Shown here: positions 1-9,125 of the stretch, in pieces | How positions within the stretch are numbered: the first letter of the stretch is position 1 | How the letters are laid out: every line of letters starts with the position of its first letter | NCBI RefSeq assembly: GCF_003626635.1 | Contig: NZ_RAZT01000008.1 | Coordinates: forward strand, 1-64,000 | Source of the DNA: Micromonospora musae | Lineage (GTDB): Bacteria > Actinomycetota > Actinomycetes > Mycobacteriales > Micromonosporaceae | Length of the DNA stretch: 64,000 nucleotides | Direction of reading: 5' to 3' | Position numbers and translations under genes: made by a program | Notes under the pieces: generated by a model | Seen by the model: only the letters and a program-made list of their open reading frames with translations | Told to the model about the DNA's origin: nothing | Database searches by the model: none

Positions 1-5
1 ATAGA

Positions 6-122
6 GTTACGGCGGTCATGGCGGAGGGGAAACGCCCGGTCACATTCCGAACCCGGAAGCTAAGCCCTCCAGCGCCGATGGTACTGCACTCGGGAGGGTG
101 TGGGAGAGTAGGACACCGCCGG
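6..122 (+). rRNA. rrf: 5S ribosomal RNA
   Basis: The sequence has the actinobacterial 5S pattern. GTTACGGCGG at the 5' end pairs with CCGCCGGAC at the 3' end, and between them lie the conserved segments CCGAACCCGGAAGCTAAGC and GATGGTACTGC. It is about 117 nt long, which is normal. Its position at the window edge implies that 16S and 23S genes lie just upstream, outside the window. The exact ends are uncertain by a few bases. Confidence 0.95.
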
Positions 123-133
123 ACATTCTTTCC

Positions 134-175
134 GTTCAGGGTCACCCCTTTCAGGGGTGGCCCTGAACGCGTTTT
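134..175 (+). terminator. rho-independent terminator of the rRNA operon
   Basis: GTTCAGGG (134-141) pairs with CCCTGAAC (161-168), with an inner CACCCC/GGGGTG stem, followed by GCGTTTTC. It directly follows the 5S gene. Confidence 0.85.
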
Positions 176-285
176 CTGGGCAATTCAGGTATGGCCTGGA
201 CGCCCTCCGCCGAACCCACGAATCAGCAGGCCCCCCTCGGTAGCGTCGAGCACGGACCACGTCTCGACGATCAGAGGAGCGGCCC

Positions 286-909
286 ATGAAGATCGGCGTC
301 ATCGGCTCCGGCCATGTCGGCGGCAACCTGACCCGCCGGCTGACCGCAGTAGGGCACGACGTCACGGTGGCGAACTCACGTGGCCCGCAGACGCTGCGAT
401 CGTTGGGCGGCGAGACCGGCGCGGAGACCGGCACGGTAGAGGAGGCGATCCAACACTCCGACGTGGTGGTGGTCGCCGTACCGCTCGTGGCCGTCCCCGA
501 CCTGCCGAGCGAGCTCTTCGCCGGGAAGGTTGTGGTCGACGCAGACAACTACTACCCGAACCGCGACGGCGACATCCCGGAGCTGATGGACGGCACGGCC
601 TCCAGCCGATGGACGGCCGACCACTTCCCCGGCGCCCGCCTGGTCAAGGCGTTCAACACCATCGCCGCCCAGCACCTGCTGGAGAACGGCACCCCGCCCG
701 GCACTCCTGGACGGATCGCCCTGCCCGTGGCGGGCGACGACCCCGACGCCAAGCGGATGGTCATGGACCTGGTCGACGCGATCGGGTTCGACCCGGTCGA
801 CGGCGGCGGCCTCGACGACAGCTGGCGTCAGCAGCCCGGTACCCCGATCTACCTGGCCGACCGGGACGCGGACGGCGTACGGCAGGGTCTGGTCGAGGCG
901 CGGCGCTGA
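286..909 (+). CDS. NAD(P)-binding oxidoreductase, F420-dependent NADP reductase-like
   Basis: A 207-aa protein that starts with a Rossmann nucleotide-binding motif, GSGHVGGNLTRRL (residues 7-19), followed by an NSRGPQTL segment typical of the NADP-phosphate loop in NADPH:F420 reductase-like proteins. The middle shows VVVAVPLVAVPDLP and a DADNYYPNRDG segment, and the KAFNTIAAQHL motif is characteristic of this family. By family it would be a soluble enzyme moving hydride between NADP(H) and F420 or another acceptor; the substrate cannot be read from the sequence. The ATG at 286 has GAGGAG 6 nt upstream. It is monocistronic and lies between the rRNA operon and the oppositely oriented vanW gene. 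Confidence 0.75.
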   Translation: MKIGVIGSGHVGGNLTRRLTAVGHDVTVANSRGPQTLRSLGGETGAETGTVEEAIQHSDVVVVAVPLVAVPDLPSELFAGKVVVDADNYYPNRDGDIPELMDGTASSRWTADHFPGARLVKAFNTIAAQHLLENGTPPGTPGRIALPVAGDDPDAKRMVMDLVDAIGFDPVDGGGLDDSWRQQPGTPIYLADRDADGVRQGLVEARR

Positions 910-961
910 GCCGCGTTGCCGCTCGGCGAGCGCGCCCCGACCACGGTGCCGGCGGCGACCG

Positions 962-2761
962 TCAGGGCTCCTGGCCGCAGATGTAGCGCGGCTCGGCGTC
1001 GTAGCGCCAGCTGAACTTCTCCCGCTTGATGACCTTGCCGTCCTTGCGGATGACCCGGAAGGCGTCCTGGGCGAAGCCGTTGATGCCGCTGCTCGCAATG
1101 CAGGAGGGCCCGGGCGTCAGGTAGATGGTCTTCGGCGTGGTGATGTCGCGGCGCGGGCCGTACTCCGTCTTGACGCTGTCGTAGATCTTCGTGCTCCAGA
1201 TCGACACGGTGATGGTGCTGGACGTGTACGAGGTGTCGATCAGCAGCCCGTACTCGGTGTCGTTCCGGAACCTGAAGTCCAGGTTCGGCCAGAAGATGGT
1301 CGACTCGATGACCGCCGGATACCGGGAGAACCAGTACGAGTGCGGCTTGTGCTCGACGTCCTCCAGGCCCGCGTAGTAGGTGGCGTTGAAGAACGTGGTG
1401 GTGAACTGCGAGATGCCGCCGCCGACGCCGGGCACCAGTTTGCCGTCGAGGATGACGGGCGCGTCCCGGTAGCCCTGCGCGTAGCCGCGCTCACCGGTGT
1501 GCCCGTTCAGCGAGAAGGTCTCACCGGGCAGCACGACCGTGCCGTCGACCTCCCGGGCGACGGTGACGATGTTGTGGCTGCGCGACGAGGACAGGCCGCC
1601 GGTGAATCGGGTGGTGAAGGAGGAGACCTTCTCCTTGATACCCAGGCCACCGAGCTTCTCCGCGGTCAGCTCCGGTTGCGCCGGTGCGAGCGTTCCGGTC
1701 ACCACGCGCCCGTCCGCCTTCGGCAGAACGGCGAGCAGGTCCCGGGCGAGCCCCGCCGTGTCCAGCTGCCGACCGGGACGGCCCGGGTCGACCACCTTCG
1801 GCCGGCCGGCCGTCACCGCCATCCGCGCGTCCTTCGGCGGCACCTCGACTGACGAGAGGTCGTCGCCGAGTGCGGCGCGCAGCCGCTTCACGTCGACCCG
1901 TGCAGTCAGCTTGCCGGTCCGGTCCGCCGTGAACCGCAGGCTCTTGGCGATCGCCTTCGGCGCAATGGTCACCGAGCCCTTGTCGGTGGTGAGCTCGACC
2001 GGGGCGGCGACCGCCGGCCGGGCCAGCTCCTTCATCAGCCGGTCCACCTCCTCGCCGGTGGTGGCCGGGTGCGACTCGAGCAGCGGTACGGTCACCGGTC
2101 CTCCGGCGAGCCAGCCGGCCCGGACCACCTCGGCGGAGCGTTGCGGGTCGAGCGCCAGGCCGGGCTTCGGGTGCACCGCCTTCGGGGTCGTCCCGGCGTA
2201 CGTGATCGCCGGCATGGTCATCTTCCGGCCCTGGTCACCGGCCATCTTCTGCAGGGCGGCGTGCAGCCGGTCGACGTCGACTGAGACGACGGGCTGCACC
2301 GACCGGGAGCCGACCAGCCGGCTCACCGGATGCGCCTCGGCCTCGGCCGCGGCCGCCACGGTAGCCGCCACGTCGACCGTGAGGCCGACCTCGGCGGGCA
2401 CGATCCGGAGATCCCGCTCCCCCACCCGCAGGGCGAGCGGCTCGGCGAGCGCGGCGGCACGCCGGTCCAGCTCGGCCCGCAGCTCCCGGACGGCGTCCGC
2501 GCGACTGCGACCGCCCAGCTCCGCCCCGAGCACCGTGGTGCCGCGTGGCACGTCACCGGCGTACGCGTAGGCGCCGACTCCGGCCAGCGAGCCGAGCACG
2601 GCGACTGCGGCGCCGGCCGCGACCAGCAGCCGGGTCCGGTGTCCACGGCGTGGCGGGACCGGGGCGGTGGGTTCGGACTCGTCGACGGGCCAGGTGACCG
2701 CGGTGACCTGGACGGTGGGACGGTCGTCGGCGGGCGGACTCTTCTCGCCGTACAGCGTCAC
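962..2761 (-). CDS. VanW family protein, membrane-anchored
   Basis: The open frame extends upstream to 2932, but a GTG at 2761 preceded by GAGG five bases away is the best start and gives 599 aa. A cytoplasmic tail of about 42 residues precedes one transmembrane segment (about 43-65). The extracellular part has two repeated peptidoglycan-binding-type domains (about 75-370) and then a C-terminal VanW domain, recognisable by LPGETFSLN, GERGYAQGY and VPGVGGGISQF. VanW proteins are named after the vancomycin-resistance cluster, but in actinobacteria they are common chromosomal wall-associated proteins of unknown role. No van ligases are nearby, so resistance should not be inferred. It is convergent with the preceding reductase gene. 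Confidence 0.85.
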   Translation of the reverse strand: MTLYGEKSPPADDRPTVQVTAVTWPVDESEPTAPVPPRRGHRTRLLVAAGAAVAVLGSLAGVGAYAYAGDVPRGTTVLGAELGGRSRADAVRELRAELDRRAAALAEPLALRVGERDLRIVPAEVGLTVDVAATVAAAAEAEAHPVSRLVGSRSVQPVVSVDVDRLHAALQKMAGDQGRKMTMPAITYAGTTPKAVHPKPGLALDPQRSAEVVRAGWLAGGPVTVPLLESHPATTGEEVDRLMKELARPAVAAPVELTTDKGSVTIAPKAIAKSLRFTADRTGKLTARVDVKRLRAALGDDLSSVEVPPKDARMAVTAGRPKVVDPGRPGRQLDTAGLARDLLAVLPKADGRVVTGTLAPAQPELTAEKLGGLGIKEKVSSFTTRFTGGLSSSRSHNIVTVAREVDGTVVLPGETFSLNGHTGERGYAQGYRDAPVILDGKLVPGVGGGISQFTTTFFNATYYAGLEDVEHKPHSYWFSRYPAVIESTIFWPNLDFRFRNDTEYGLLIDTSYTSSTITVSIWSTKIYDSVKTEYGPRRDITTPKTIYLTPGPSCIASSGINGFAQDAFRVIRKDGKVIKREKFSWRYDAEPRYICGQEP

Positions 2762-3015
2762 AGCAACCTCGATCGCGACCGTGTCCCCGGGGGCCTTCCC
2801 CGAACGGACACCTACGGTAACCAACGCCCGGCCGGGCGGGCAGTCGTCGTCGGGTCCGCCCTGCCCGGCGTGTCGTCCGGCGTGTCGGGCACTTCCGCCG
2901 ACCGGCGGACGCGACGCCGGCCACCTCGGCACCGTGCCGGCCAGGGCTCGCCGAACATGTCGACCAAGGGCGGTACTACCCGGCTGCCACGCAACCCGGT
3001 GGCCTGGCGGTCCTG

Positions 3016-3972
3016 GTGGCCGCCGACCGTACGTGGCAACGTGGCGGGGTGCGGATCGACGACGGGGTGTTCGCGTACGGCGGTGGGTGGCTCGATCGGG
3101 CGGGGGCGCTGCGCGCCGACGAGGACCGGATGGCGGCGTTGCGCGCCGACGAGCGGAGCGTCGTGCTGCCGCACTGGCGTGACCGCTGTCTCGTGACCGC
3201 CGAGAACGTTCCGGTGCGGCTCAGCGGGGTCGACGCGGTCCGGGTGCTCGAAGCGGCGGCCGAGACGGCCTTCCTCGGTCTGGACGGCGGCGTGGCGGTC
3301 TTCGCGGCCGATCTCAGCGGGCACGCGGAGACGGACGCGGTGGCGCTGGCCGGGGCGGTGTCGACGGTGGACGTGCGGAAGCTGGCCGGTCATCTCGCCC
3401 CGGCGGAGGCGGCCGCGCAGGCGTACGCGCGGGGGTTGTTCTACTGGCACCGCCAGCAGCGCTGGTGCGGCAGTTGCGGCGCCGTCACCACCGCCGGTGG
3501 TGGCGGGCACGTGCGGGTCTGCTCGGGGGCGGAGTGCGGGCGGCTGTTCTTTCCCCGTATCGAGCCGGCGGTGATCGTGCTGGTCCAGGCCCCCGAGGTG
3601 GACCGCTGCCTGTTGGCGCGGCACGCGGGCGCGCCGGAGGGGTCGTACTCGACCCTCGCCGGGTTCGTCGAGGTGGGCGAGAGCCTGGAGGACGCGGTAC
3701 GCCGGGAGATGACCGAGGAGGTCGGTGTCGAGGTGACCGACCTGGCGTACCAGGGTTCGCAGGCGTGGCCGTTTCCGGCCGGTTTGATGGTCGCCTTCCG
3801 CGCCACGGCGGCGTCTGTGAAGGTCAAGGTGGACGGTGTGGAGCTGATCGAGGCGCGCTGGTTCACCCGGGACGAACTGGCTGCTCGGGCCGCCGCCGGG
3901 CGGCTCGGCCGGGTGGACTCGATCGACCGCCATCTGCTCGGTTCGTGGCTCAACGCCGGCCAGCCCGGCTGA
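3016..3972 (+). CDS. nudC: NAD+ diphosphatase (Nudix hydrolase, NudC family)
   Basis: A 318-aa protein matching the NudC layout: an N-terminal domain, a zinc ribbon (CGSC near residue 150 and CSGAEC near 169), then a Nudix fold. The Nudix box GFVEVGES...REMTEEVG (about 216-237) keeps all catalytic glutamates. It is followed by SQAWPFP, a one-residue variant of the SQPWPFP signature that separates NADH pyrophosphatases from other Nudix enzymes. The enzyme splits NAD(H) into NMN(H) and AMP, and in other bacteria it removes NAD caps from RNA. The start is uncertain: GTG at 3016 lacks a clear ribosome site, and GTG at 3049 in the same frame is an alternative. Confidence 0.9.
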   Translation: MAADRTWQRGGVRIDDGVFAYGGGWLDRAGALRADEDRMAALRADERSVVLPHWRDRCLVTAENVPVRLSGVDAVRVLEAAAETAFLGLDGGVAVFAADLSGHAETDAVALAGAVSTVDVRKLAGHLAPAEAAAQAYARGLFYWHRQQRWCGSCGAVTTAGGGGHVRVCSGAECGRLFFPRIEPAVIVLVQAPEVDRCLLARHAGAPEGSYSTLAGFVEVGESLEDAVRREMTEEVGVEVTDLAYQGSQAWPFPAGLMVAFRATAASVKVKVDGVELIEARWFTRDELAARAAAGRLGRVDSIDRHLLGSWLNAGQPG

Positions 3973-4347
3973 CCCGTACGTCCACTCGGGCCGCCCGTAC
4001 GGCGGAGGATCTGCTATCCCCAGCGCATTGACAGCTCTTCGTTACTTAACTGTGACTTCCGTCGGCTTCGGCTACCGCAGGTGAAATTCGCCGACCAGCT
4101 CATCCAGATCTGAACCCTTTGTCGCGCACGGATGCGCGATGGCTCGTCGACGCTTCGTGATGCTCGGGGGCGGCCCTGTCACGCCTGGGTTACCGGTCAG
4201 TAGCCAGGCCCTTGTGAGCTAGGTCGCTTCGCGAGAGCATCCATCCGCGCACTGCGCCGCCCGTTGGCAACGGCCCCGCAGCGCCTTGCTCTCCCTACCC
4301 GAGTCACGTCCCTGACTCGTGACGACATTCCCGTCGAGGAGGATCCC
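3973..4347. other. intergenic region of 375 bp without a recognisable gene
   Basis: No convincing coding frame. A TTGACA hexamer occurs at 4028-4033 but has no clear -10 partner at normal spacing. A small hairpin (TCGCGCA at 4122-4128, TGCGCGA at 4133-4139) lies in the middle. The region must contain the promoter of the DUF6230 gene, but I cannot place it. Confidence 0.5.
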
Positions 4348-4968
4348 GTGAGTGAATCGGAAGACCGCCAACCCAACGGCGGTACCCGGTGGCGTCGCTT
4401 CGCCGCCATGATGGTTCCGGCGACCGCGGTCGCCGGCGGCATCATCCTCGGCATGGCGAACGGCGCCATCGCCGCCTCGTTCGACGTGTCCGGCCAGACC
4501 TTCAAGGTCGGCGCGTCGCGACTGGTCGGCGAGGGCTTCGAGCAGTACGGCGGGATGGCCAAGGAGAAGAACGGCACCATCCACCCGGTGGCGGTCTCCG
4601 AGATCGCCGACGCCAAGCTCTACGACCTCTGCCAGTCCGTCAACGCCAGCGTTCCCGGCCTGAAGATCGTGCTCACCATCAACGCCGGCGGCGGCGGGAA
4701 GCCGGCAACGGCCAAGGGCCTGCTGATCGACATGGACTCCCTCGAGGGCGACGCGACGTTCACCAACATCCAGATCGGCCGTGACGCGACCGACCTGAAC
4801 GAGCACGCCCAGCCGAAGTCCTTCGGGCAGAGCGCGGACAAGGTGGTCATCAAGGACCTCCGGCAGGTGGCCCGCTCCACCAGCGCCGGCACGTTCACCC
4901 TCAACGGCCTGAAGCTCAAGGTCAACGTGGGCGACAAGGCCAAGGAGTGCTTCCCCGACCCCAAGTGA
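4348..4968 (+). CDS. DUF6230 family exported protein
   Basis: A 206-aa protein. The GTG at 4348 has a strong GAGGAGG upstream; the open frame continues further 5' but lacks a ribosome site there. A charged N-terminus precedes one hydrophobic segment (about 21-45), likely an uncleaved signal or signal peptide, so the rest lies outside the membrane. The exported part resembles the DUF6230 family, sometimes labelled cholesterol esterase in automated annotation. I see no catalytic triad, and that label has no support here. The next gene encodes a DUF6114 protein, the usual partner, so the two probably work together in the envelope. The function is unknown. Confidence 0.7.
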   Translation: MSESEDRQPNGGTRWRRFAAMMVPATAVAGGIILGMANGAIAASFDVSGQTFKVGASRLVGEGFEQYGGMAKEKNGTIHPVAVSEIADAKLYDLCQSVNASVPGLKIVLTINAGGGGKPATAKGLLIDMDSLEGDATFTNIQIGRDATDLNEHAQPKSFGQSADKVVIKDLRQVARSTSAGTFTLNGLKLKVNVGDKAKECFPDPK

Positions 4969-4976
4969 CCTGACGC

Positions 4977-5010
4977 CGAGGCCCGCGGAGGGCGCCCTCC
5001 GCGGGCCTCG
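4977..5010 (+). terminator. perfect 34-bp palindrome between the DUF6230 and DUF6114 genes
   Basis: The arm CGAGGCCCGCGGAGGG (4977-4992) and its exact complement (4995-5010) form a 16-bp hairpin, 8 bases after the DUF6230 stop. It has no T run. Its place inside a likely operon suggests partial termination or RNA stabilisation that sets the ratio of the two products. Confidence 0.65.
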
Positions 5011-5048
5011 TCCATGTCCCACCCCGTCAGCAGCGCCAGGAGGAGCAC

Positions 5049-6644
5049 GTGACAACCGCCGAGTCGCAAGAAGCCCGCACCGGCCCGTCCGGCTGGCTGG
5101 GCCGGGCGTGGCGCGGATTCCGCCGTTGGCGGCGGCAGCGGCCGTTCTGGGGCGGTCTCTTCACCATGCTGGCTGGCCTGGTGATCTTCGGCAGCACCCA
5201 GATGAGCCTCAACGGCCTCGTCTTCAAGATGGGGCCGACCGGCTTCCTGACCTGGTTGATCCCCGCCATCCTGATCACCTGCGGGCTGCTCTTCTGGTTC
5301 AGCCCGGCACAACGCACCTTCTACGCCGTGGTCGCGGCGATCACCGCCGTCTACTCCCTGATCGGGGTGAACCTCGGCGGCTTCTTCCTCGGCCTCCTGC
5401 TCGGCATGGTCGGCAGCGCGCTCGGCTTCGCCTGGGTACCGAGCAAGACCCCGGCGGCGCCGACGAAGGTCGAGGAGCCGTCCGAGGCGGAGGCCGGGCA
5501 CGACCGGGAGGCCGGGACGGAACCGGCCGACGTCGACGACGCCGCGCTGGTGGACGAGCTGATGCCGCGACAGCGGGACGAGGAGCCGACCGGCGTCCTC
5601 GCCGACGTGCCGCCGCCGCCGCGTAACCCGCTGCGGGAGCCGGCGCCCGCCGAGCCGTCCGCGAAGAGCGATGCGGAGGCCGGGCAGGGGCTCGACGTCG
5701 ACCCGCAGCCACCGGCCGGCGGCCGACACCGCGGTCCGAAGACGTACGCGATCCTGCTCGTCGTCACGGTCTCCGCCGCGGCCGGGCTGGTCGGGTTCCG
5801 CTCGGTCGAGCCGGCGGCCGCCGCCCCCGCCTGCCCGAGGCCGACGGCGACCGCGGAGCCTACCGTGAAGCCGACCGCGTCGGGCTCGCCGAGCCCGTCG
5901 ACGTCGAGCGCCGCGCCCGCCCCGGACGAACCGTCGGACGGCAACCTGCTGACCGACCTCGTCGACGGGATCACCGGCCTGCTCACCGGAGACGACTCGG
6001 ACGATCCCGACGAGAGCCGCGAGGCGTCCCCGTCGACCGCCACCCGACCCGGTGCCGGTGCCGCGAGCACACCGACCCGGGCCGCCTCGCCCGGTGCGCC
6101 GTCGGCGCAGCCGGGCAAGCCGGCCCGCGACACGTGTGCGACGCCCGCCCCGGGCCGACCGAAGCCGGTCGAGGTCGGCAAGCCGCTGCCCCGGGTCGCC
6201 ACCGACCCGGACGTGCCGAAGGTCGCCGCCAAACCCGGAAAGCTCACCGGTTCGAAGCAGACCATGACCGGCCTGCACTTCGCGGGGATCGCCGAGCTGG
6301 ACACCGCCGACGGCAAGCTCAAGACCCTGATGTTCACCATGGACAAGGCCGTCACGAACGACTTCGTCCTGAAGGTGGGCGGCCCGCGGGGCAAGACGGT
6401 TCGGTATGTCACCGAGCAGCTGATCGTGAAGGGCGAGGTGGCCTTCTACGCCACCCGGTACGTCGGGCGGCTCGCCGGGGTGAAGGTCACGCTCACCCCG
6501 GACCTGCCCTTCCCGGACGGGATACCTGTCACCTCACCGGTGCCCATCACCTTCACCGACGTCGAGGTCGACCTGGCGTACATCGCTTGCGACACCCTGA
6601 CCGCGAAGAAGCCCGCCGGGCCCCTGCACATCGACCTGGCCTGA
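5049..6644 (+). CDS. DUF6114 domain membrane protein with long Pro/Ala-rich tail
   Basis: A 531-aa protein starting at GTG 5049, with AGGAGGAG just upstream. The N-terminal third holds a DUF6114-like four-helix membrane domain (about residues 38-135, including FWGGLFTMLAGLVIFGS). After an acidic linker comes another transmembrane segment (about 232-250), then a Pro/Thr/Ser/Ala-rich stretch. The globular C-terminus (about 405-531) resembles the preceding DUF6230 protein in style (a TMTGLHFAGIAEL segment, two cysteines far apart). It probably forms a membrane complex with that protein. The extended tail is longer than the short DUF6114 proteins usually seen. The function is unknown. Confidence 0.65.
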   Translation: MTTAESQEARTGPSGWLGRAWRGFRRWRRQRPFWGGLFTMLAGLVIFGSTQMSLNGLVFKMGPTGFLTWLIPAILITCGLLFWFSPAQRTFYAVVAAITAVYSLIGVNLGGFFLGLLLGMVGSALGFAWVPSKTPAAPTKVEEPSEAEAGHDREAGTEPADVDDAALVDELMPRQRDEEPTGVLADVPPPPRNPLREPAPAEPSAKSDAEAGQGLDVDPQPPAGGRHRGPKTYAILLVVTVSAAAGLVGFRSVEPAAAAPACPRPTATAEPTVKPTASGSPSPSTSSAAPAPDEPSDGNLLTDLVDGITGLLTGDDSDDPDESREASPSTATRPGAGAASTPTRAASPGAPSAQPGKPARDTCATPAPGRPKPVEVGKPLPRVATDPDVPKVAAKPGKLTGSKQTMTGLHFAGIAELDTADGKLKTLMFTMDKAVTNDFVLKVGGPRGKTVRYVTEQLIVKGEVAFYATRYVGRLAGVKVTLTPDLPFPDGIPVTSPVPITFTDVEVDLAYIACDTLTAKKPAGPLHIDLA

Positions 6645-6697
6645 CGCGGGCGACGGCCGGGGCGCGGCAACCGCCGCCCCGGCCGTCAAAGCGGTGC

Positions 6698-8368
6698 TCA
6701 GAGCCGGGCGAGCGCCCGACGCAGCGGGTCCAGACCGAGCGCGCCCAGGTCGAGCGCCTGCCGGTGGAACTCCTTGAGGTCGAAGTCGGCGCCCTTGCGG
6801 GCCTTCGCCTCGTCCCGGGCCTGCAGCCAGATCCGCTCGCCCACCTTGTACGACGGCGCCTGCCCCGGCCAGCCCAGGTAACGGTTCAACTCGAACCGCA
6901 GGTTCTCGTCCGGCACCCGGCAGTGCCCCCGCATGAACTCCCAGCCCAGCTCCGGCGTCCACCGCTCACCCGGGTGGAAGCCGAACGGGTTGTCCCGGGG
7001 GATCTCCAGCTCCAGGTGCATGCCGATGTCGACAATGACCCGGGCCGCGCGCATCGCCTGCCCGTCGAGCATGCCGAGCTTGTCGCCCGGATCCTCCAGG
7101 TAGCCCAGCTCGTCCATCAGCCGCTCCGAGTAGAGCGCCCAGCCCTCGCCGTGCCCGGAGACCCAGCAGAGCAGCCGCTGCCAGCGGTTGAGCAGGTCGG
7201 CCCGGACCGCGGTCTGCGCGACCTGGAGATGGTGACCCGGCACGCCCTCGTGGTAGACCGTGGTCACCTCGCGCCAGGTGGAGAAGTCGGTGATGCCCTG
7301 CGGCACCGCCCACCACATCCGTCCCGGGCGGGAGAAGTCCTCGCTCGGCCCGGTGTAGTAGATCGCCCCGTCGCTGGTCGGGGCGAGGCAGCACTCGATC
7401 CGGCGGACCTGCTCCGGAATGTCGAAGTGGGTGCCGTGCAGCTCGCTGATCGCCTTGTCGGCGAGCGCCTGCATCCAGTCGCGGAACGCCTCCTTGCCCT
7501 GGATGGTGCGGGCCGGGTCGGCGTCCAACGCCCGTACGGCGTCGTCGATGCTCGCGCCCGGACCGACGATCCGCGCGGCCACCGCCCGCATCTCGCCCTC
7601 CAGCCGGGCCAGCTCCGCGAAGCCCCAGGCGTACGTCTCGTCCAGGTCGATCTTGGCACCGAGGAAGTACTGCGAGGCCAGTTCGTAGCGCTCCCGGCCG
7701 GCCGCCTGCTTCTCCCGCCCCTTCGGGGCCAGCTCGGTGCGCAGGAACTGGCCGAACTCGGCGGTCGCCGCGGTGGCCGCCGCCGCGCCCCGGCGCAGCT
7801 CGGCGCCGATCGTGCCGTCCGCGCCCAGCCGCTCGACCAGACCGTGGAAGAAGTTGTCGCCGTCCGGGTCGACCCAGACGTCACACTGCTTGGCCACCTC
7901 GACCAGCTGCACCTTCGAGCTGACCCGCCCGGCGGCGGCCGCCTCACGCAGCGTGGTCTTGTAGCCGTCGAGGGCGGCCGCGAAGCCGTTCAGCCGGGCC
8001 GCGATGTTCGCCTGGGCGTCCGCGCCCTCGTTGGGCATCAGGTCGAAGACCATGCGCAGGTCGTGCAGCCCACTGGCGATCACGTTGACCTCGCTGGTCG
8101 TCTCACCCGCCTCGTGGCGGGCGAGGTCGAGGCCGAGCCGCTCCTGCATGGCCTCCTTGGCGGTCCGTTCCGCCTCGGTCTCCGGCTCGGCCACGTCCAG
8201 GTCGGCCAGGGTGCGGCGGGTCAGGTCGGCCCGGGCCGCGTACCCGTCGGGCGTCAGGTCGTCGAGCTTGTCGTCGTAGCCGGCGATGCCGACGTAGGTG
8301 GCGCCGGTCGGGCTGAGCGGCGCCCATTCGGCCACGTAGCGGTTCGCGAGTTCGTCGATTCGTCCCAC
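6698..8368 (-). CDS. DUF885 family protein, putative metallo-carboxypeptidase-like
   Basis: A 556-aa soluble protein. The decisive motif is YHEGVPGHHLQ (about residues 370-380), the HExxxGHH-like zinc site of DUF885 proteins, distantly related to M32 carboxypeptidases. A downstream EGWALYSERLMDELGY segment supplies the conserved glutamate. No signal peptide, so probably cytoplasmic. The substrate is unknown; related proteins are suspected peptidases. The start is GTG at 8368 with a weak TAGGGT upstream. The Uma2 gene lies upstream on the same strand with a 52-bp gap. Confidence 0.8.
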   Translation of the reverse strand: MGRIDELANRYVAEWAPLSPTGATYVGIAGYDDKLDDLTPDGYAARADLTRRTLADLDVAEPETEAERTAKEAMQERLGLDLARHEAGETTSEVNVIASGLHDLRMVFDLMPNEGADAQANIAARLNGFAAALDGYKTTLREAAAAGRVSSKVQLVEVAKQCDVWVDPDGDNFFHGLVERLGADGTIGAELRRGAAAATAATAEFGQFLRTELAPKGREKQAAGRERYELASQYFLGAKIDLDETYAWGFAELARLEGEMRAVAARIVGPGASIDDAVRALDADPARTIQGKEAFRDWMQALADKAISELHGTHFDIPEQVRRIECCLAPTSDGAIYYTGPSEDFSRPGRMWWAVPQGITDFSTWREVTTVYHEGVPGHHLQVAQTAVRADLLNRWQRLLCWVSGHGEGWALYSERLMDELGYLEDPGDKLGMLDGQAMRAARVIVDIGMHLELEIPRDNPFGFHPGERWTPELGWEFMRGHCRVPDENLRFELNRYLGWPGQAPSYKVGERIWLQARDEAKARKGADFDLKEFHRQALDLGALGLDPLRRALARL

Positions 8369-8420
8369 ACGGCGACCCTACGGGACCGGTCCCGCCCGGT
8401 GTCGAGCCCGTTTACCGAGT

Positions 8421-9017
8421 TCAGGGCAGCAGGTCCGCCGGATCGAACTCGATCGGGAACGGTAGGTCGACCTTCAGCAACTCTCCGCTCACCGCCTGAG
8501 CGGTGCTCACGTACGCCCCGCCCGCGAGGGAGAAGAGCTCGACCGCCACGTGCCGTAGGCGACGGGAGATCTCCACCCGCATGAAGTGCGGCACGCCGCC
8601 CTCCGCGCAGCGGCGCGGCTTGTCGACGAAGTCCTGTCGCCGGCTGCCCGGCGAGACGAACTCCACCGCCATCGAACAGTAGTCCGCCGGGATCCACCGG
8701 TCCTCGTCGTCGGTGGCCGGCACGGTGTGCAGGACGGTGACGTCCGGTTGGATCCAGCGCTGCGGGTTGAAGGTGAGGTTGACCTGGCCGTACACGTAGA
8801 AGCCGGCCGCCTTTGCGGCGGGCTTCAACAGGTGGATCAGCTCGCCCTCGGCGTAGCTGTTGGTGCCGGCCTCTGCGGGGGTCATGACCAGCCTTCCGTC
8901 GATGCACTCGTAACGCGCGTGCGGCAGCTCGGGCAGCGGGAGGTAGCGGTCGGCGAGCTGGGTGGTCCACAGGCCGTCGAAATCGACGAGCGGGTCGAAA
9001 CGCATCGGCATCGCCAT
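8421..9017 (-). CDS. Uma2 family protein (DUF820, restriction-endonuclease fold)
   Basis: A 198-aa protein with the Uma2/DUF820 layout: an N-terminal YECIDGRLVMTP strand-helix, a central QPDVTVL motif (the aspartate of the PD-(D/E)XK fold), and VEFVSPGSRRQDFVDKPR, which carries the E and K of the nuclease core. ATG at 9017 has AGGAGG eight bases upstream. These proteins are very abundant in actinobacteria and cyanobacteria, have a nuclease-like fold, and no proven role. This copy stands alone next to a DUF885 gene and is divergent from an EamA transporter. Confidence 0.85.
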   Translation of the reverse strand: MAMPMRFDPLVDFDGLWTTQLADRYLPLPELPHARYECIDGRLVMTPAEAGTNSYAEGELIHLLKPAAKAAGFYVYGQVNLTFNPQRWIQPDVTVLHTVPATDDEDRWIPADYCSMAVEFVSPGSRRQDFVDKPRRCAEGGVPHFMRVEISRRLRHVAVELFSLAGGAYVSTAQAVSGELLKVDLPFPIEFDPADLLP

Positions 9018-9125
9018 GGGGATGCACCTCCTCGGCTGGTCAACGCCCCATCAATGTAGGTGCTGTCGCACCTTCGGTCCGAAAGTCGGGCGACATTGTC
9101 GTACGCCTTCGGCAAAGTGTCAGGG

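Noticed and set aside
962..2761. VanW gene as vancomycin resistance
   Set aside because: No vanH, vanA or vanX ligase/peptidase genes are nearby; VanW domains are common in susceptible actinobacteria.
4028..4056. TTGACA promoter upstream of the DUF6230 gene
   Set aside because: The -35-like hexamer has no acceptable -10 at 16-18 bp.
4264..4347. Upstream start for the DUF6230 gene
   Set aside because: GTG 4348 has a strong GAGGAGG and gives a normal charged start before the signal segment; the extension has no ribosome site.
6134..8584. 816-codon open frame on the plus strand
   Set aside because: It runs opposite the DUF885 gene and out of frame with the DUF6114 gene; composition is Arg/Gly/Pro-rich as expected for a shadow.
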